From positions 1,922,001 to 1,986,000 of the forward strand of contig CANUEZ040000204.1 of assembly GCA_948099385.1 (NCBI GenBank): a stretch of DNA of 64,000 nucleotides, written 5' to 3'. How positions within the stretch are numbered: position 1 is the stretch's first letter; the number at the start of each line of letters is the position of its first letter. A model generated the notes under the pieces. The model ran no database searches. It worked only from the letters and a program-made list of their open reading frames with translations, and was not told the origin of the DNA. Positions 13,365 through 26,100 of the stretch are shown piece by piece. The translations under genes and the position numbers were made by a program. The stretch comes from Fasciola hepatica (lineage: Eukaryota > Platyhelminthes > Trematoda > Plagiorchiida > Fasciolidae).

Positions 13365-15059
13365 CTGAGTAAAACCAATGCATTCCCTTATGATCAATCC
13401 TCACAGATTGCTCATACAATGCAATAGAGCAGTAGCAGAGTAGATTTGTATAATATGATTCTCCATGCAGCTTAAAAACTGAACTGAACATTGGAAATTG
13501 TGGAAGCACTGTACAGCTGTTCGATCCGCTAAAGGAATCATGAGCGTTGCACATGGACAGAGCCCACTCGGAGACACGAACGAGGGTTGGGGTGAACGAA
13601 TGTCAGTCGAACACCCAAATCACAAGGCTATCCCATATGGGTCACAACGCTTTGTTCAACATATACACTACTTGGTATAGCACAATCCCCAAATCGCCTT
13701 CGGCTTTCGCTTTCGCTTTTCAACGGTAACAACCAAATTCTCGCACACCGATCCAATCCTATGTTCCATCACTTCTCTATTTATGGGCCTAAGTAAAACC
13801 ATGGCATTCCCTTATGAACAATCCACACAGATTGCTCATACAATGCAATAGAGCAGTAGCAGAGTAGATTTGTATAATATGATTTTCCATGCAGCTTGAA
13901 CACTGAACTGACCATTGAAAATGATGGAAGCACTGTACAGCTGTTTAATCCGCTAAGGGAATCATGAGCGTTGCACATGGACAGAGCCCACTCGGAGACA
14001 CGAACAAGGGTTGGGGTGAACGAATGTCAGCCGATCACCCGAACCACAAGGCTATCCGATATGGGTCTCAACGCTTCGTTCAACATATACACTACTTGAT
14101 ATAGCACAATCCCCAAATCGCCTTCGGCTTTCGCTTTCGCTTTGAACGGTAACAACCAAATTCTCGCACACCGATCCCATCCTATGTTCCATCACTTCTC
14201 CATTTATGAGCGTAAGAAAAACCAATGCATTCCCTTATGAACAATCCACACAGATTGCTCATACAATGCAATAGAGCAGTAGCAGAGTAGATTTGTATAA
14301 TATGATTCTCCATGCAGCTTGAACACTGAACTGACCATTGAAAATTATGGAAGCACTGTACAGCTGTTTGATCCGCTAATGGAATCATGAGCATTGCACA
14401 TGGACAGAACCCACTCGGAGACACGAACAAGGGTTGGGGTGAACGAATGTCAGTCGAACACCCAAATCACAAGGCTATCCCATATGGGTCTCAACGCTTT
14501 GTTCAACATATACACTACTTGATATAGCACAATCCCCAAATCGCCTTCGGCTTTCGCTTTCGCTTTGAACGGTAACAACCAAATTCTCGCACACCGATCC
14601 AATCCTATGTTCCATCACTCCTCTATTTATGGGCCTAAATAAAACCAATGCATTCCCTTATGAACAATCCACACAGATTGCTCATACAATGCAATAGAGC
14701 AGTAGCAGAGTAGATTTGTATAATATGATTCTCCATGCAGCTTGAACACTGAACAGTGACCATTGAAAATTATGGAAGCACTGTACAGCTGTTTGATCCG
14801 CTAAGGGAATCATGAGCGTTGCACATGGACAGAGCCCACTCGGAGACACGAACAAGGGTTGGGGTGAACGAATGTCAGTCGAACACCCAAATCACAAGGC
14901 TATCCGATATGGGTCTCAACGCTTTGTTCAACATATACACTACTTGATATAGCACAATCCCCAAATCGCCTTCGGCTTTCGCTTTCGCTTTGAACGGTAA
15001 CAATCAAATTCTCGCACACCGATCCAATCCTATGTTCCATCACTTCTCTATTTATGGGC
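13365..15059. repeat. Four-monomer segment with a shifted partial duplicate at 16,329
   Basis: Unit 13,365 has CCTGAGTAAAACC and TTATGATCAATCCTCAC, then CTTTTCAACGG. Unit 13,789 carries CAGCCGATCACCCGAACC. Unit 14,635 has CTCCTCTATT before it and GAACAGTGACC inside. The same markers occur in units 16,329, 16,753 and 17,176. The first two pairs are 2,964 bp apart, but the last pair is only 2,541 bp apart, so unit 14,212-14,634 (with its GAGCGTAAG boundary) has no partner in the second copy. Confidence 0.75.
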
Positions 15060-16328
15060 GTGAATAAAACCAATGCATTCCCTTATGAACAATCCAAACA
15101 GATTGCTCATACAATGCAATAGAGCAGTAGCAGAGCAGATTTGTATAATATGATTCTCCATGCAGATTGAACACTGAACTGACCATTGAAAATTATGGAA
15201 GCACTGTACAGCTGTTTGATCCGCTAAGGGAATCATGAGCGTTGCACATGGACAGAGCCCACTCGGAGACACGAACAAGGGTTGGGGTGAACGAATGTCA
15301 GTCGAACACCCAAACCACAAGGCTATCCGATATGGGTCTGAACGCTTTGTTAAACATATACACTACTTGATATAGCACAATCCCCAAATTGGCTTCGGCT
15401 TTCGCTTTCGCTTTGAACGGTAACAACCAAATTCTCCCACACCGATCCAATCCTATGTTCCATCACTTCTCTATTTATGGGCCTAAGTAAAACCAACGCA
15501 TTCCCTTATGAACAATCCACACAGATTGCTCATACAATGCAATAGAGCAGTAGCAGAGTAGATTTGTATAATATGATTCTCCATGCAGCTTGACCACGGA
15601 ACTGACCATTGAAAATTATGGAAGCACTGTACAGCTGTTTGATCCGCTAAGGGAATCATGAGCGTTGCACATGGACAGAGCCCACTCGGAGACACGAACA
15701 AGGGTTGGGGTGAACGAATGTCAGTCGAACACCCAAATCACAAGGCTATCCGATATGGGTCTCAACGCTTTGTTCAACATATACACTACATGATATAGCA
15801 CAATCCCCAAATCGCCTTCGGCTTTCGCTTTCGCTTTGGACGGTAACAACCGAATTCTCGCACACCGATCCAATCCTATGTTCCATCACTTCTCTATTTA
15901 TGGGCCTAAGTAAAACCAAGGCATTCCCTTATGAACAATCCACACAGATTGCTCATACAATGCAATAGAGCAGTAGCAGAGCAGATTTGTATAATATTAT
16001 TCTCCATGCAGCTTGAACACTGAACTGACCATTGGAAATTATGGAAGCACTGTACAGCTGTTTGATCCGCTAATGGAATCATGAGCGTTGCACATGGACA
16101 GAGCCCACTCGGAGACACGAACAAGGGTTGGGGTGAACGAATGTCAGTCGAAAACCCAAATCACAAGTCTATCCGATATGGGTCTCAACGCTTTGTTCAA
16201 CATATACACTACATGATATAGCACAATCCTCAAATTGGCTTCGGCTTTCGCTTTCGCTTTGAACGGTGACAACCAAATTCTCGCACACCGATCCAATCTT
16301 ATGTTCCATCACTTCTCTATTTATGGGC

Positions 16329-17600
16329 CTGAGTAAAACCAAGGCATTCCCTTATGATCAATCCTCACAGATTGCTCATACAATGCAATAGAGCAGTAGC
16401 AGAGTAGATTTGTATAATATGATTCTCCATGCAGCTTGAACACTGAACTGAACATTGGAAATTATGGAAGCACTGTACAGCTGTTTGATCCGCTAAGGGA
16501 ATCATGAGCGTTGCACATGGACAGAGCCCACTCGGAGACACGAACGAGGGTTGGGGTGAACGAATGTCAGTCGAACACCCAAACCACAAGGCTATCCGAT
16601 ATGGGTCACAACGCTTTGTTCAACATATACACTACTTGATATAGCACAATCCCCAAATCGCCTTCGGCTTTCGCTTTCGCTTTTCAACGTTAACAACCAA
16701 ATTCTCGCACACCGATCCAATCCTATGTTCCATCACTTCTCTATTTATGGGCCTAAGTAAAACCAATGCATTCCCTTATGAACAATCCACACAGATTGCT
16801 CATACAATGCAATAGAGCAGTAGCAGAGTAGATTTGTATAATATGATTCTCCATGCAGCTTGAACACTGAACTGACCATTGAAAATTATGGAAGCACTGT
16901 ACAGCTGTTTGATCCGCTAAGGGAATCATGAGCGTTGCACATGGACAGAGCCCACTCGGAGACACGAACAAGGGTTGGGGTGAACGAATGTCAGCCGATC
17001 ACCCGAACCACAAGGCTATCCGATATGGGTCTCAACGCTTCGTTCAACATATACACTACTTGATATAGCACAATCCCCAAATCGCCTTCGGCTTTCGCTT
17101 TCGCTTTGAACGGTAACAACCAAATTCTCGCACACCGATCCAATCCTATGTTCCATCACTCCTCTATTTATGGGCCTAAATAAAACCAAGGCATTCCCTT
17201 ATGAACAATCCACACAGATTGCTCATACAATGCAATAGAGCAGTAGCAGAGTAGATTTGTATAATATGATTCTCCATGCAGCTTGAACACTGAACAGTGA
17301 CCATTGAAAATTATGGAAGCACTGTACAGCTGTTTGATCCGCTAATGGAATCATGAGCGTTGCACATGGACAGAGCCCACTCGGAGACACGAACAAGGGT
17401 TGGGGTGAACGAATGTCAGTCGAACACCCAAATCACAAGGCTATCCGATATGGGTCTCAACGCTTTGTTCAACATATACACTACTTGATATAGCACAATC
17501 CCCAAATCGCCTTCGGCTTTCGCTTTCGCTTTGAACGGTAACAATCAAATTCACTCACACCGATCCAATCCTATGTTCCATCACTCCTCTATTTATGGGC
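16329..17600. repeat. Three-monomer partner of 13,365-15,059
   Basis: Carries the same rare markers as the block at 13,365 (CCTGAGTAAAACC, TTATGATCAATCCTCAC, CTTTTCAACG, CAGCCGATCACCCG, GAACAGTGACC) in the same order but with one monomer fewer. That is what unequal crossing-over or replication slippage of exactly one unit would leave. Confidence 0.75.
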
Positions 17601-18869
17601 CTGAATAAAACCAAGGCATTCCCTTATGAACAATCCACACAGATTGCTCATACAATGCAATAGAGCAGTAGCAGAGTAGATTTGTATAATATGATTCTCC
17701 ATGCAGCTTGAACACTAAACTGACCATTGAAAATTATGGAAGCACTGTACAGCTGTTTGATCCGCTAAGGGAATCATGAGCGTTGCACATGGACAGAGCC
17801 CACTCGGAGACACGAACAAGGGTTGGGGTGAACGAATGTCAGTCGAACACCCAAATCACAAGGCTATCCCATATGGGTCTCAACGCTTTGTTCAACATAT
17901 ACACTACTTGATATAGCACAATCCCCAAATTGGCTTCGGCTTTCGCTTTCGCTTTGAACGGTAATAACCAAATTCTCGCACACCGATCCAATCATATGTT
18001 CCATCACTTCTCTATTTATGGGCCTAAGTAAAACCAAGGCATTCCCTTATGAACAATCCACACAGATTGCTCATACAATGCAATAGAGCAGTAGCAGAGT
18101 AGATTTGTATAATATGATTCTCCATGCAGCTTGAACACTGAACTGAACATTGGAAATTATGGAAGCACTGTACAGCTGTTTGATCCGCTAAGGGAATCAT
18201 GAGCATTGCACATGGACAGAGCCCACTCGGAGACACGAACGAGGGTTGGGGTGAACGAATGTCAGTCGAACACCCAAACCACAAGGTTATCCGATATGGG
18301 TCACAACGCTTTGTTCAACATATACACTACATGATATAGCACAATCCCCAAATTGGCTTCGGCTTTCGCTTTCGCTTTGAACGGTAACAACCAAATTCTC
18401 GCACACCGATCCAATCTTATGTTCCATCACTTCTCTATTTATGGGCTTAAGTAAAACCAAGGCATTCCCTTATGAACAATCCACACAGATTGCTCATACA
18501 ATGCAATAGAGCAGTAGCAGAGCAGATTTGTATAATATGATTCTCCATGCAGATTGAACACTGAACTGACCATTGAAAATTATGGAAGCACTGTACAGCT
18601 GTTTGATCCGCTAAGGGAATCATGAGCGTTGCACATGGACAGAGCCCACTCGGAGACACGAACAAGGGTTGGGGTGAACGAATGTCAGTCGAACACCCAA
18701 ATCACAAGGCTATCCGATATGGGTCTCAACGCTTTGTTCAACATATACACTACTTGATATAGCACAATCCCCAAATCGCCTTCGGCTTTCGCTTTCGCTT
18801 TGAACGGTAACAATCAAATTCACTCACACCGATCCAATCCTATGTTCCATCACTCCTCTATTTATGGGC

Positions 18870-20561
18870 CTGAATAAAACCAATGCATTCCCTTATGAAC
18901 AATCCACACAGATTGCTCATACAATGCAATAGAGCAGTAGCAGAGCAGATTTGTATAATATGATTCTCCATGCAGATTGAACACTGAACTGACCATTGAA
19001 AATTATGGAAGCACTGTACAGCTGTTTGATCCGCTAAGGGAATCATGAGCGTTGCACATGGACAGAGCCCACTCGGAGACACGAACAAGAGTTGGGGTGA
19101 ACGAATGTCAGTCGAAAACCCAAACCACAAGGCTATCCGATATGGGTCTGAACGCTTTGTTAAACATATACACTACTTGATATAGCACAATCCCCAAATT
19201 GGCTTCGGCTTTCGCTTTCGCTTTGAACGGTAATAACCAAATTCTCGCACACCGATCCAATCATATGTTCCATCACTTCTCTATTTATGGGCCTAAGTAA
19301 AACCAAGGCATTCCCTTATGAACAATCCACACAGATTGCTCATACAATGCAATAGAGCAGTAGCAGAGTAGATTTGTATAATATGATTCTCCATGCAGCT
19401 TGAACACTAAACTGACCATTGAAAATTATGGAAGCACTGTACAGCTGTTTGATCCGCTAAGGGAATCATGAGCGTTGCACATGGACAGAGCCCACTCGGA
19501 GACACGAACAAGGGTTGGGGTGAACGAATGTCAGTCGAACACCCAAATCACAAGGCTATCCCATATGGGTCTCAACGCTTTGTTCAACATATACACTACT
19601 TGATATAGCACAATCCCCAAATCGCCTTCGGCTTTCGCTTTCGCTTTGAACGGTAACAACCAAATTCTCGCACACCGATCCAATCCTGTGTTCCATCACT
19701 TCTCTATTTATGGGCCTAAGTAAAACCAATGCATTCCCTTATGAAAAATCCACACAGATTGCTCATACAATGCAATAGAGCAGTAGCAGAGTAGATTTGT
19801 ATAATATGATTCTCCATGCAGCCTAAAAACTGAACTGAACATTGGAAATTATGGAAGCACTGTACAGCTGTTTGATCCGCTAAGGGAATCATGAGCATTG
19901 CACATGGACAGAGCCCACTCGGAGACACGAACGAGGGTTGGGGTGAACGAATGTCAGTCGAACACCCAAACCACAAGGTTATCCGATATGGGTCACAACG
20001 CTTTGTTCAACATATACACTACATGATATAGCACAATCCCCAAATTGGCTTCGGCTTTCGCTTTCGCTTTGAACGGTAACAACCAAATTCTCGCACACCG
20101 ATCCAATCTTATGTTCCATCACTTCTCTATTTATGGGCTTAGGTAAAACCAAGGCATTCCCTTATGAACAATCCACACAGATTGCTCATACAATGCAATA
20201 AAGCAGTAGCAGAGTAGATTTGTATAAAATGATTCTCCATGCAGCTTGACCACGGAACTGACCATTGAAAATTATGGAAGCACTGTACAGCTGTTTGATC
20301 CGCTAAGGGAATCATGAGCGTTGCACATGGACAGAGCCCACTCGGAGACACGAACAAGGGTTGGGGTGAACGAATGTCAGTCGAACACCCAAATCACAAG
20401 GCTATCCCATATGGGTCTCAACGCTTTGTTCAACATATACACTACTTGATATAGCACAATCCCCAAATCGCCTTCGGCTGTCGCTTTCGCTTTGAACGGT
20501 AACAACCAAATTCTCGCACACCGATCCAATCCTATGTTCCATCACTTCTCCATTTATGAGC
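18870..20561. repeat. Tetramer segment, copy 1 (1,692 bp)
   Basis: Units in order: CCTGAATAAAACC with CAGATTGAAC and TTTGTTAAACATA (18,870); GAACACTAAACTGACC (19,293); CCTAAAAACTG with GAACGAGGG and GGTTATCC (19,716); CTTAGGTAAAACC with CAATAAAGCAG (20,139). The same four types recur at 21,410-23,101, 2,540 bp away. Differences include CAAGAGTTGG here versus CAAGGGTTGG there and GTCGAAAACCC versus GTCGAACACCC. Confidence 0.8.
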
Positions 20562-21409
20562 CTAAGAAAAACCAAGGCATTCCTTTATGAACAATCCACA
20601 CAGATTGCTCATACAATGCAATAGAGCAGTAGCACAGTAGATTTATATAATATGATTCTCCATGCAGCTTGAACACTGAACTGACCATTGAAAATTATGG
20701 AAGCACTGTACAGCTGTTTGATCCGCTAATGGAATCATGAGCATTGCACATGGACAGAGCCCACTCGGAGACACGAACAAGGGTTGGGGTGAACGAATGT
20801 CAGTCGAACACCCAAATCACAAGGCTATCCGATATGGGTCTCAACGCTTTGTTCAACATATACACTACATGATATAGCACAATCCCCAGATTGGCTTCGG
20901 CTTTCGCTTTCGCTTTGAACGGTAACAACCAAATTCTCGCACACCGATCCAATCCTATGTTCCATCACTTCTCTATTTATGGGCCTAAGTAAAACCAATG
21001 CATTCCCTTATGAACAATCCACACAGATTGCTCATACAATGCAATAGAGCAGTAGCAGAGTAGATTTGTATAATATGATTCTCCATGCAGCTTGAACACT
21101 GAACAGTGACCATTGAAAATAATGGAAGCACTGTACAGCTGTTTGATCCGCTAAGGGAATCATGAGCGTTGCACATGGACAGAGCCCACTCGGAGACACG
21201 AACAAGGGTTGGGGTGAACGAATGTCAGTCGAACACCCAAATCACAAGGCTATCCGATATGGGTCTCAACGCTTTGTTCAACATATACACTACATGATAT
21301 AGCACAATCCCCAAATTGGCTTCGGCTTTCGCTTTCGCTTTGAACGGTAACAATCAAATTCACTCACACCGATCCAATCCTATGTTCCATCACTCCTCTA
21401 TTTATGGGC

Positions 21410-23101
21410 CTGAATAAAACCAATGCATTCCCTTATGAACAATCCACACAGATTGCTCATACAATGCAATAGAGCAGTAGCAGAGCAGATTTGTATAATA
21501 TGATTCTCCATGCAGATTGAACACTGAACTGACCATTGAAAATTATGGAAGCACTGTACAGCTGTTTGATCCGCTAAGGGAATCATGAGCGTTGCACATG
21601 GACAGAGCCCACTCGGAGACACGAACAAGGGTTGGGGTGAACGAATGTCAGTCGAACACCCAAACCACAAGGCTATCCGATATGGGTCTGAACGCTTTGT
21701 TAAACATATACACTACTTGATATAGCACAATCCCCAAATTGGCTTCGGCTTTCGCTTTCGCTTTGAACGGTAATAACCAAATTCTCGCACACCGATCCAA
21801 TCATATGTTCCATCACTTCTCTATTTATGGGCCTAAGTAAAACCAAGGCATTCCCTTATGAACAATCCACACAGATTGCTCATACAATGCAATAGAGCAG
21901 TAGCAGAGTAGATTTGTATAATATGATTCTCCATGCAGCTTGAACACTAAACTGACCATTGAAAATGATGGAAGCACTGTACAGCTGTTTGATCCGCTAA
22001 GGGAATCATGAGCGTTGCACATGGACAGAGCCCACTCGGAGACACGAACAAGGGTTGGGGTGAACGAATGTCAGTCGAACACCCAAATCACAAGGCTATC
22101 CCATATGGGTCTCAACGCTTTGTTCAACATATACACTACATGATATAGCACAATCCCCAAATTGGCTTCGGCTTTCGCTTTCGCTTTGAACGGTAACAAC
22201 CAAATTCTCGCACACCGATCCAATCCTATGTTCCATCACTTCTCTATTTATGGGCCTAAGTAAAACCAAGGCATTCCCTTATGAACAATCCACACAGATT
22301 GCTCATAAAATGCAATAGAGCAGTAGCAGAGTAGATTTGTATAATATGTTTCTCCATGCAGCCTAAAAACTGAACTGACCATTGGAAATTATGGAAGCAC
22401 TGTACAGCTGTTTGATCCGCTAAGGGAATCATGAGCATTGCACATGGACAGAGCCCACTCGGAGACACGAACGAGGGTTGGGGTGAACGAATGTCAGTCG
22501 AACACCCAAACCACAAGGTTATCCGATATGGGTCACAACGCTTTGTTCAACATATACACTACATGATATAGCACAATCCCCAAATTGGCTTCGGCTTTCG
22601 CTTTCGCTTTGAACGGTAACAACCAAATTCTCGCACACCGATCCAATCTTATGTTCCATCACTTCTCTATTTATGGGCTTAGGTAAAACCAAGGCATTCC
22701 CTTATGAACAATCCACACAGATTGCTCATACAATGCAATAAAGCAGTAGCAGAGTAGATTTGTACAAAATGATTCTCCATGCAGCTTGACCACGGAACTG
22801 ACCATTGAAAATGATGGAAGCACTGTACAGCTGTTTGATCCGCTAAGGGAATCATGAGCGTTGCACATGGACAGAGCCCACTCGGAGACACGAACAAGGG
22901 TTGGGGTGAACGAATGTCAGTCGAACACCCAAACCACAAGGCTATCCCATATGGGTCTCAACGCTTTGTTCAACATATACACTACATGATATAGCACAAT
23001 CCCCAAATCGCCTTCGCCTTTCGCTTTCGCTTTGAACGGTAACAACCAAATTCTCGCACACCGATCCAATCCTATGTTCCATCACTTCTCTATTTATGGG
23101 C
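21410..23101. repeat. Tetramer segment, copy 2 (1,692 bp)
   Basis: Repeats the marker order of 18,870-20,561: CCTGAATAAAACC/CAGATTGAAC, GAACACTAAACTG, CCTAAAAACTG/GAACGAGGG, and CTTAGGTAAAACC/CAATAAAGCAG. The unit that follows copy 1 (20,562, with CATTTATGAGCC and GCACAGTAGATTTATATAAT) has its match at 23,525, one monomer later than a simple duplication would put it. Confidence 0.8.
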
Positions 23102-26100
23102 CTAAGTAAAACCAAGGCATTCCCTTATGAACAATCCACACAGATTGCTCATACAATGCAATAGAGCAGTAGCAGAGTAGATTTGTATAATATGATTCTC
23201 CATGCAGCTTGAACACTGAACTGAACATTGGAAATTATGCAAGCACTGTACAGCTGTTTGATCCGCTAAGGGAATCATGAGCATTGCATATGGACAGAGC
23301 CCACACGAGGACACGAACAAGGGTTGGGGTGAACGAATGTCAGTCGAACACCCAAACCAAAAGGCTATCCGATATGGGTCTCAACGCTTTGTTCAACATA
23401 TACACTACTTGATATAGCACAATCCCCAAATCGCCTTCGGCTGTCGCTTTCGCTTTGAACGGTAACAACCAAATTCTCGCACACCGATCCAATCCTATGT
23501 TCCATCACTTCTCCATTTATGAGCCTAAGAAAAACCAAGGCATTCCCTTATGAACAATCCACACAGATTGCTCATACAATGCAATAGAGCAGTAGCACAG
23601 TAGATTTATATAATATGATTCTCCATGCAGCTTGAACACTGAACTGACCATTGAAAATTATGGAAGCACTGTACAGCTGTTTGATCCGCTAAGGAAATGA
23701 TGAGCATTGCACGTGGACAGAGCCCACTCGGAGACACGAACAAGGGTTGGGGTGAACGAATGTCAGTCGAACACCCAAATCACAAGGCTATCCGATATGG
23801 GTCTCAACGCTTTGTTCAACATATACAATACATGATATAGCACAATCCCCAAATCGCCTTCGGCTTTCGCTTTCGCTTTGAACGGTAACAACCAAATTCT
23901 CGCACACCGATCCAATCCTATGTTCCATCACTTCTCTATTTATGGGCCTAAGAAAAACCAAGGCATTCCCTTATGAACAATCCACACAGATTGCTCATAC
24001 AATGCAATAGAGCAGTAGCAGAGTAGATTTGTATAATATGATTCTCCATGCAGCTTGAACACTGAACAGTGACCATTGAAAATAATGGAAGCACTGTACA
24101 GCTGTTTGATCCGCTAAGGGAACCATGAGCGTTGCACATGGACAGAGCCCACTCGGAGACACGAACAAGGGTTGGGGTGAACGAATGTCAGTCGAACACC
24201 CAAACCACAAGGCTATCCGATATGGGTCACAACGCTTTGTTCAACATATACACTACTTGATATAGCACAATCCCCAAATCGCCTTCGGCTTTCGCTTTCG
24301 CTTTGAACGGTAACAACCAAATTCTCGCACACCGATCCCATCCTATGTTCCATCACTTCTCCATTTATGAGCCTAAGAAAAACCAATGCATTCCCTTATG
24401 AACAATCCACACAGATTGCTCATACAATGCAATAGAGCAGTAGCAGAGTAGATTTGTATAATATGATTCTCCATGCAGCTTGACTACGGAACTGACCATT
24501 GAAAAATATGGAAGCACTGTACAGCTGTTTGATCCGCTAATGGAATCATGAGCATTGCACATGGACAGAGCCCACTCGGAGACACGAACAAGGGTTGGGG
24601 TGAACGAATGTCAGTCGAACACCCAAACCACAAGGCTATCCCATATCGGTCTCAACGCTTTGTTCAACATATACACTACATGATATAGCACAATCCCCAA
24701 ATCGCCTTCGGCTTTCGCTTTCGCTTTGAACGGTAACAACCAAATTCTCGCACACCGATCCAATCCTATGTTCCATCACTTCTCTATTTATGGGCCTTAG
24801 TAAAACCAAGGCATTCCCTTATGAACAATCCACACAGATTGCTCATACAATGCAATAGAGCAGTAGCAGAGTAGATTTGTATAATATGATTCTCCATGCA
24901 GCTTGAACACTGAACAGTGACCATTGAAAATAATGGAAGCACTGTACAGCTGTTTGATCCGCTAAGGGAACCATGAGCGTTGCACATGGACAGAGCCCAC
25001 TCGGAGACACGAACAAGGGTTGGGGTGAACGAATGTCAGTCGAACACCCAAACCACAAGGCTATCCGATCTGGGTCACAACGCTTTGTTCAACATATACA
25101 CTACATGATATAGCACAATCCCCAAATCGCCTTCGGCTTTCGCTTTCGCATTGAACGGTAACAACCAAATTCTCGCACACCGATCCAATCCTATGTTCCA
25201 TCACTTCTCTATTTTTGGGGGTAACTAAAACCAATGCATTCCCTTATGAACAATCCACACAGATGGCTCATACAATGCAATAGAGCAGTAGCAGAGTAGA
25301 TTTATATAATATGATTCTCCATGCAGCTTGAACACTGAACTGACCATTGAAATTATGGAAGCACTGTACAGCTGTTTGATCCGCTAATGGAATCATGAGC
25401 GTTGCACATGGACAGAGCCCACTCGGAGACACGAACGAGGGTTGGGGTGAACGAATGTCAGTCGAAAACCCAAATCACAAGGCTATCCCATATGGGTGTG
25501 AACGCTTTGTTTAACATATACACTACATGATATATCACAATCCACAAATCGACTTCGGCTTTCGCTTTCGCTTTGAACGGTAACAACCAAATTCTCGCAC
25601 ACCGATCCAATCCTATGTTCCATCACTTCTCTATTTATGGGCCTAAGTAAAACCAAGGCATTCCCTTATGAACAATCCACACAGATTGCTCATACAATGC
25701 AATAGAGCAGTAACAGAGTAGATTTGTATAATATGATTCTCCATGCAGCTTGAACACTGAACTGACCATTGGAAATTATGGAAGCACTGTACAGCTGTTT
25801 GATCCGCTAAGGGAATCATGATGATCGCACATGGACAGAGCCCACTCGGAGACACGAACAAGGGTTGGGGTGAACGAATGTCAGTCGAACACCCAAAACA
25901 AAAGGCTATCCGATATGGGTCTCAACGCTTTGTTCAACATATACAATACATGATATAGCACAATCCCCAAATTGGCTTCGGCTTTCGCTTTCGCTTTGAA
26001 CGGTAACAACCAAATTCTCGCACACCGATCCAATCTTATATTCCATCACTTCTCTATTTATGGGCCTAAGTAAAACCAATGCATTCCCTTATGAACAATC

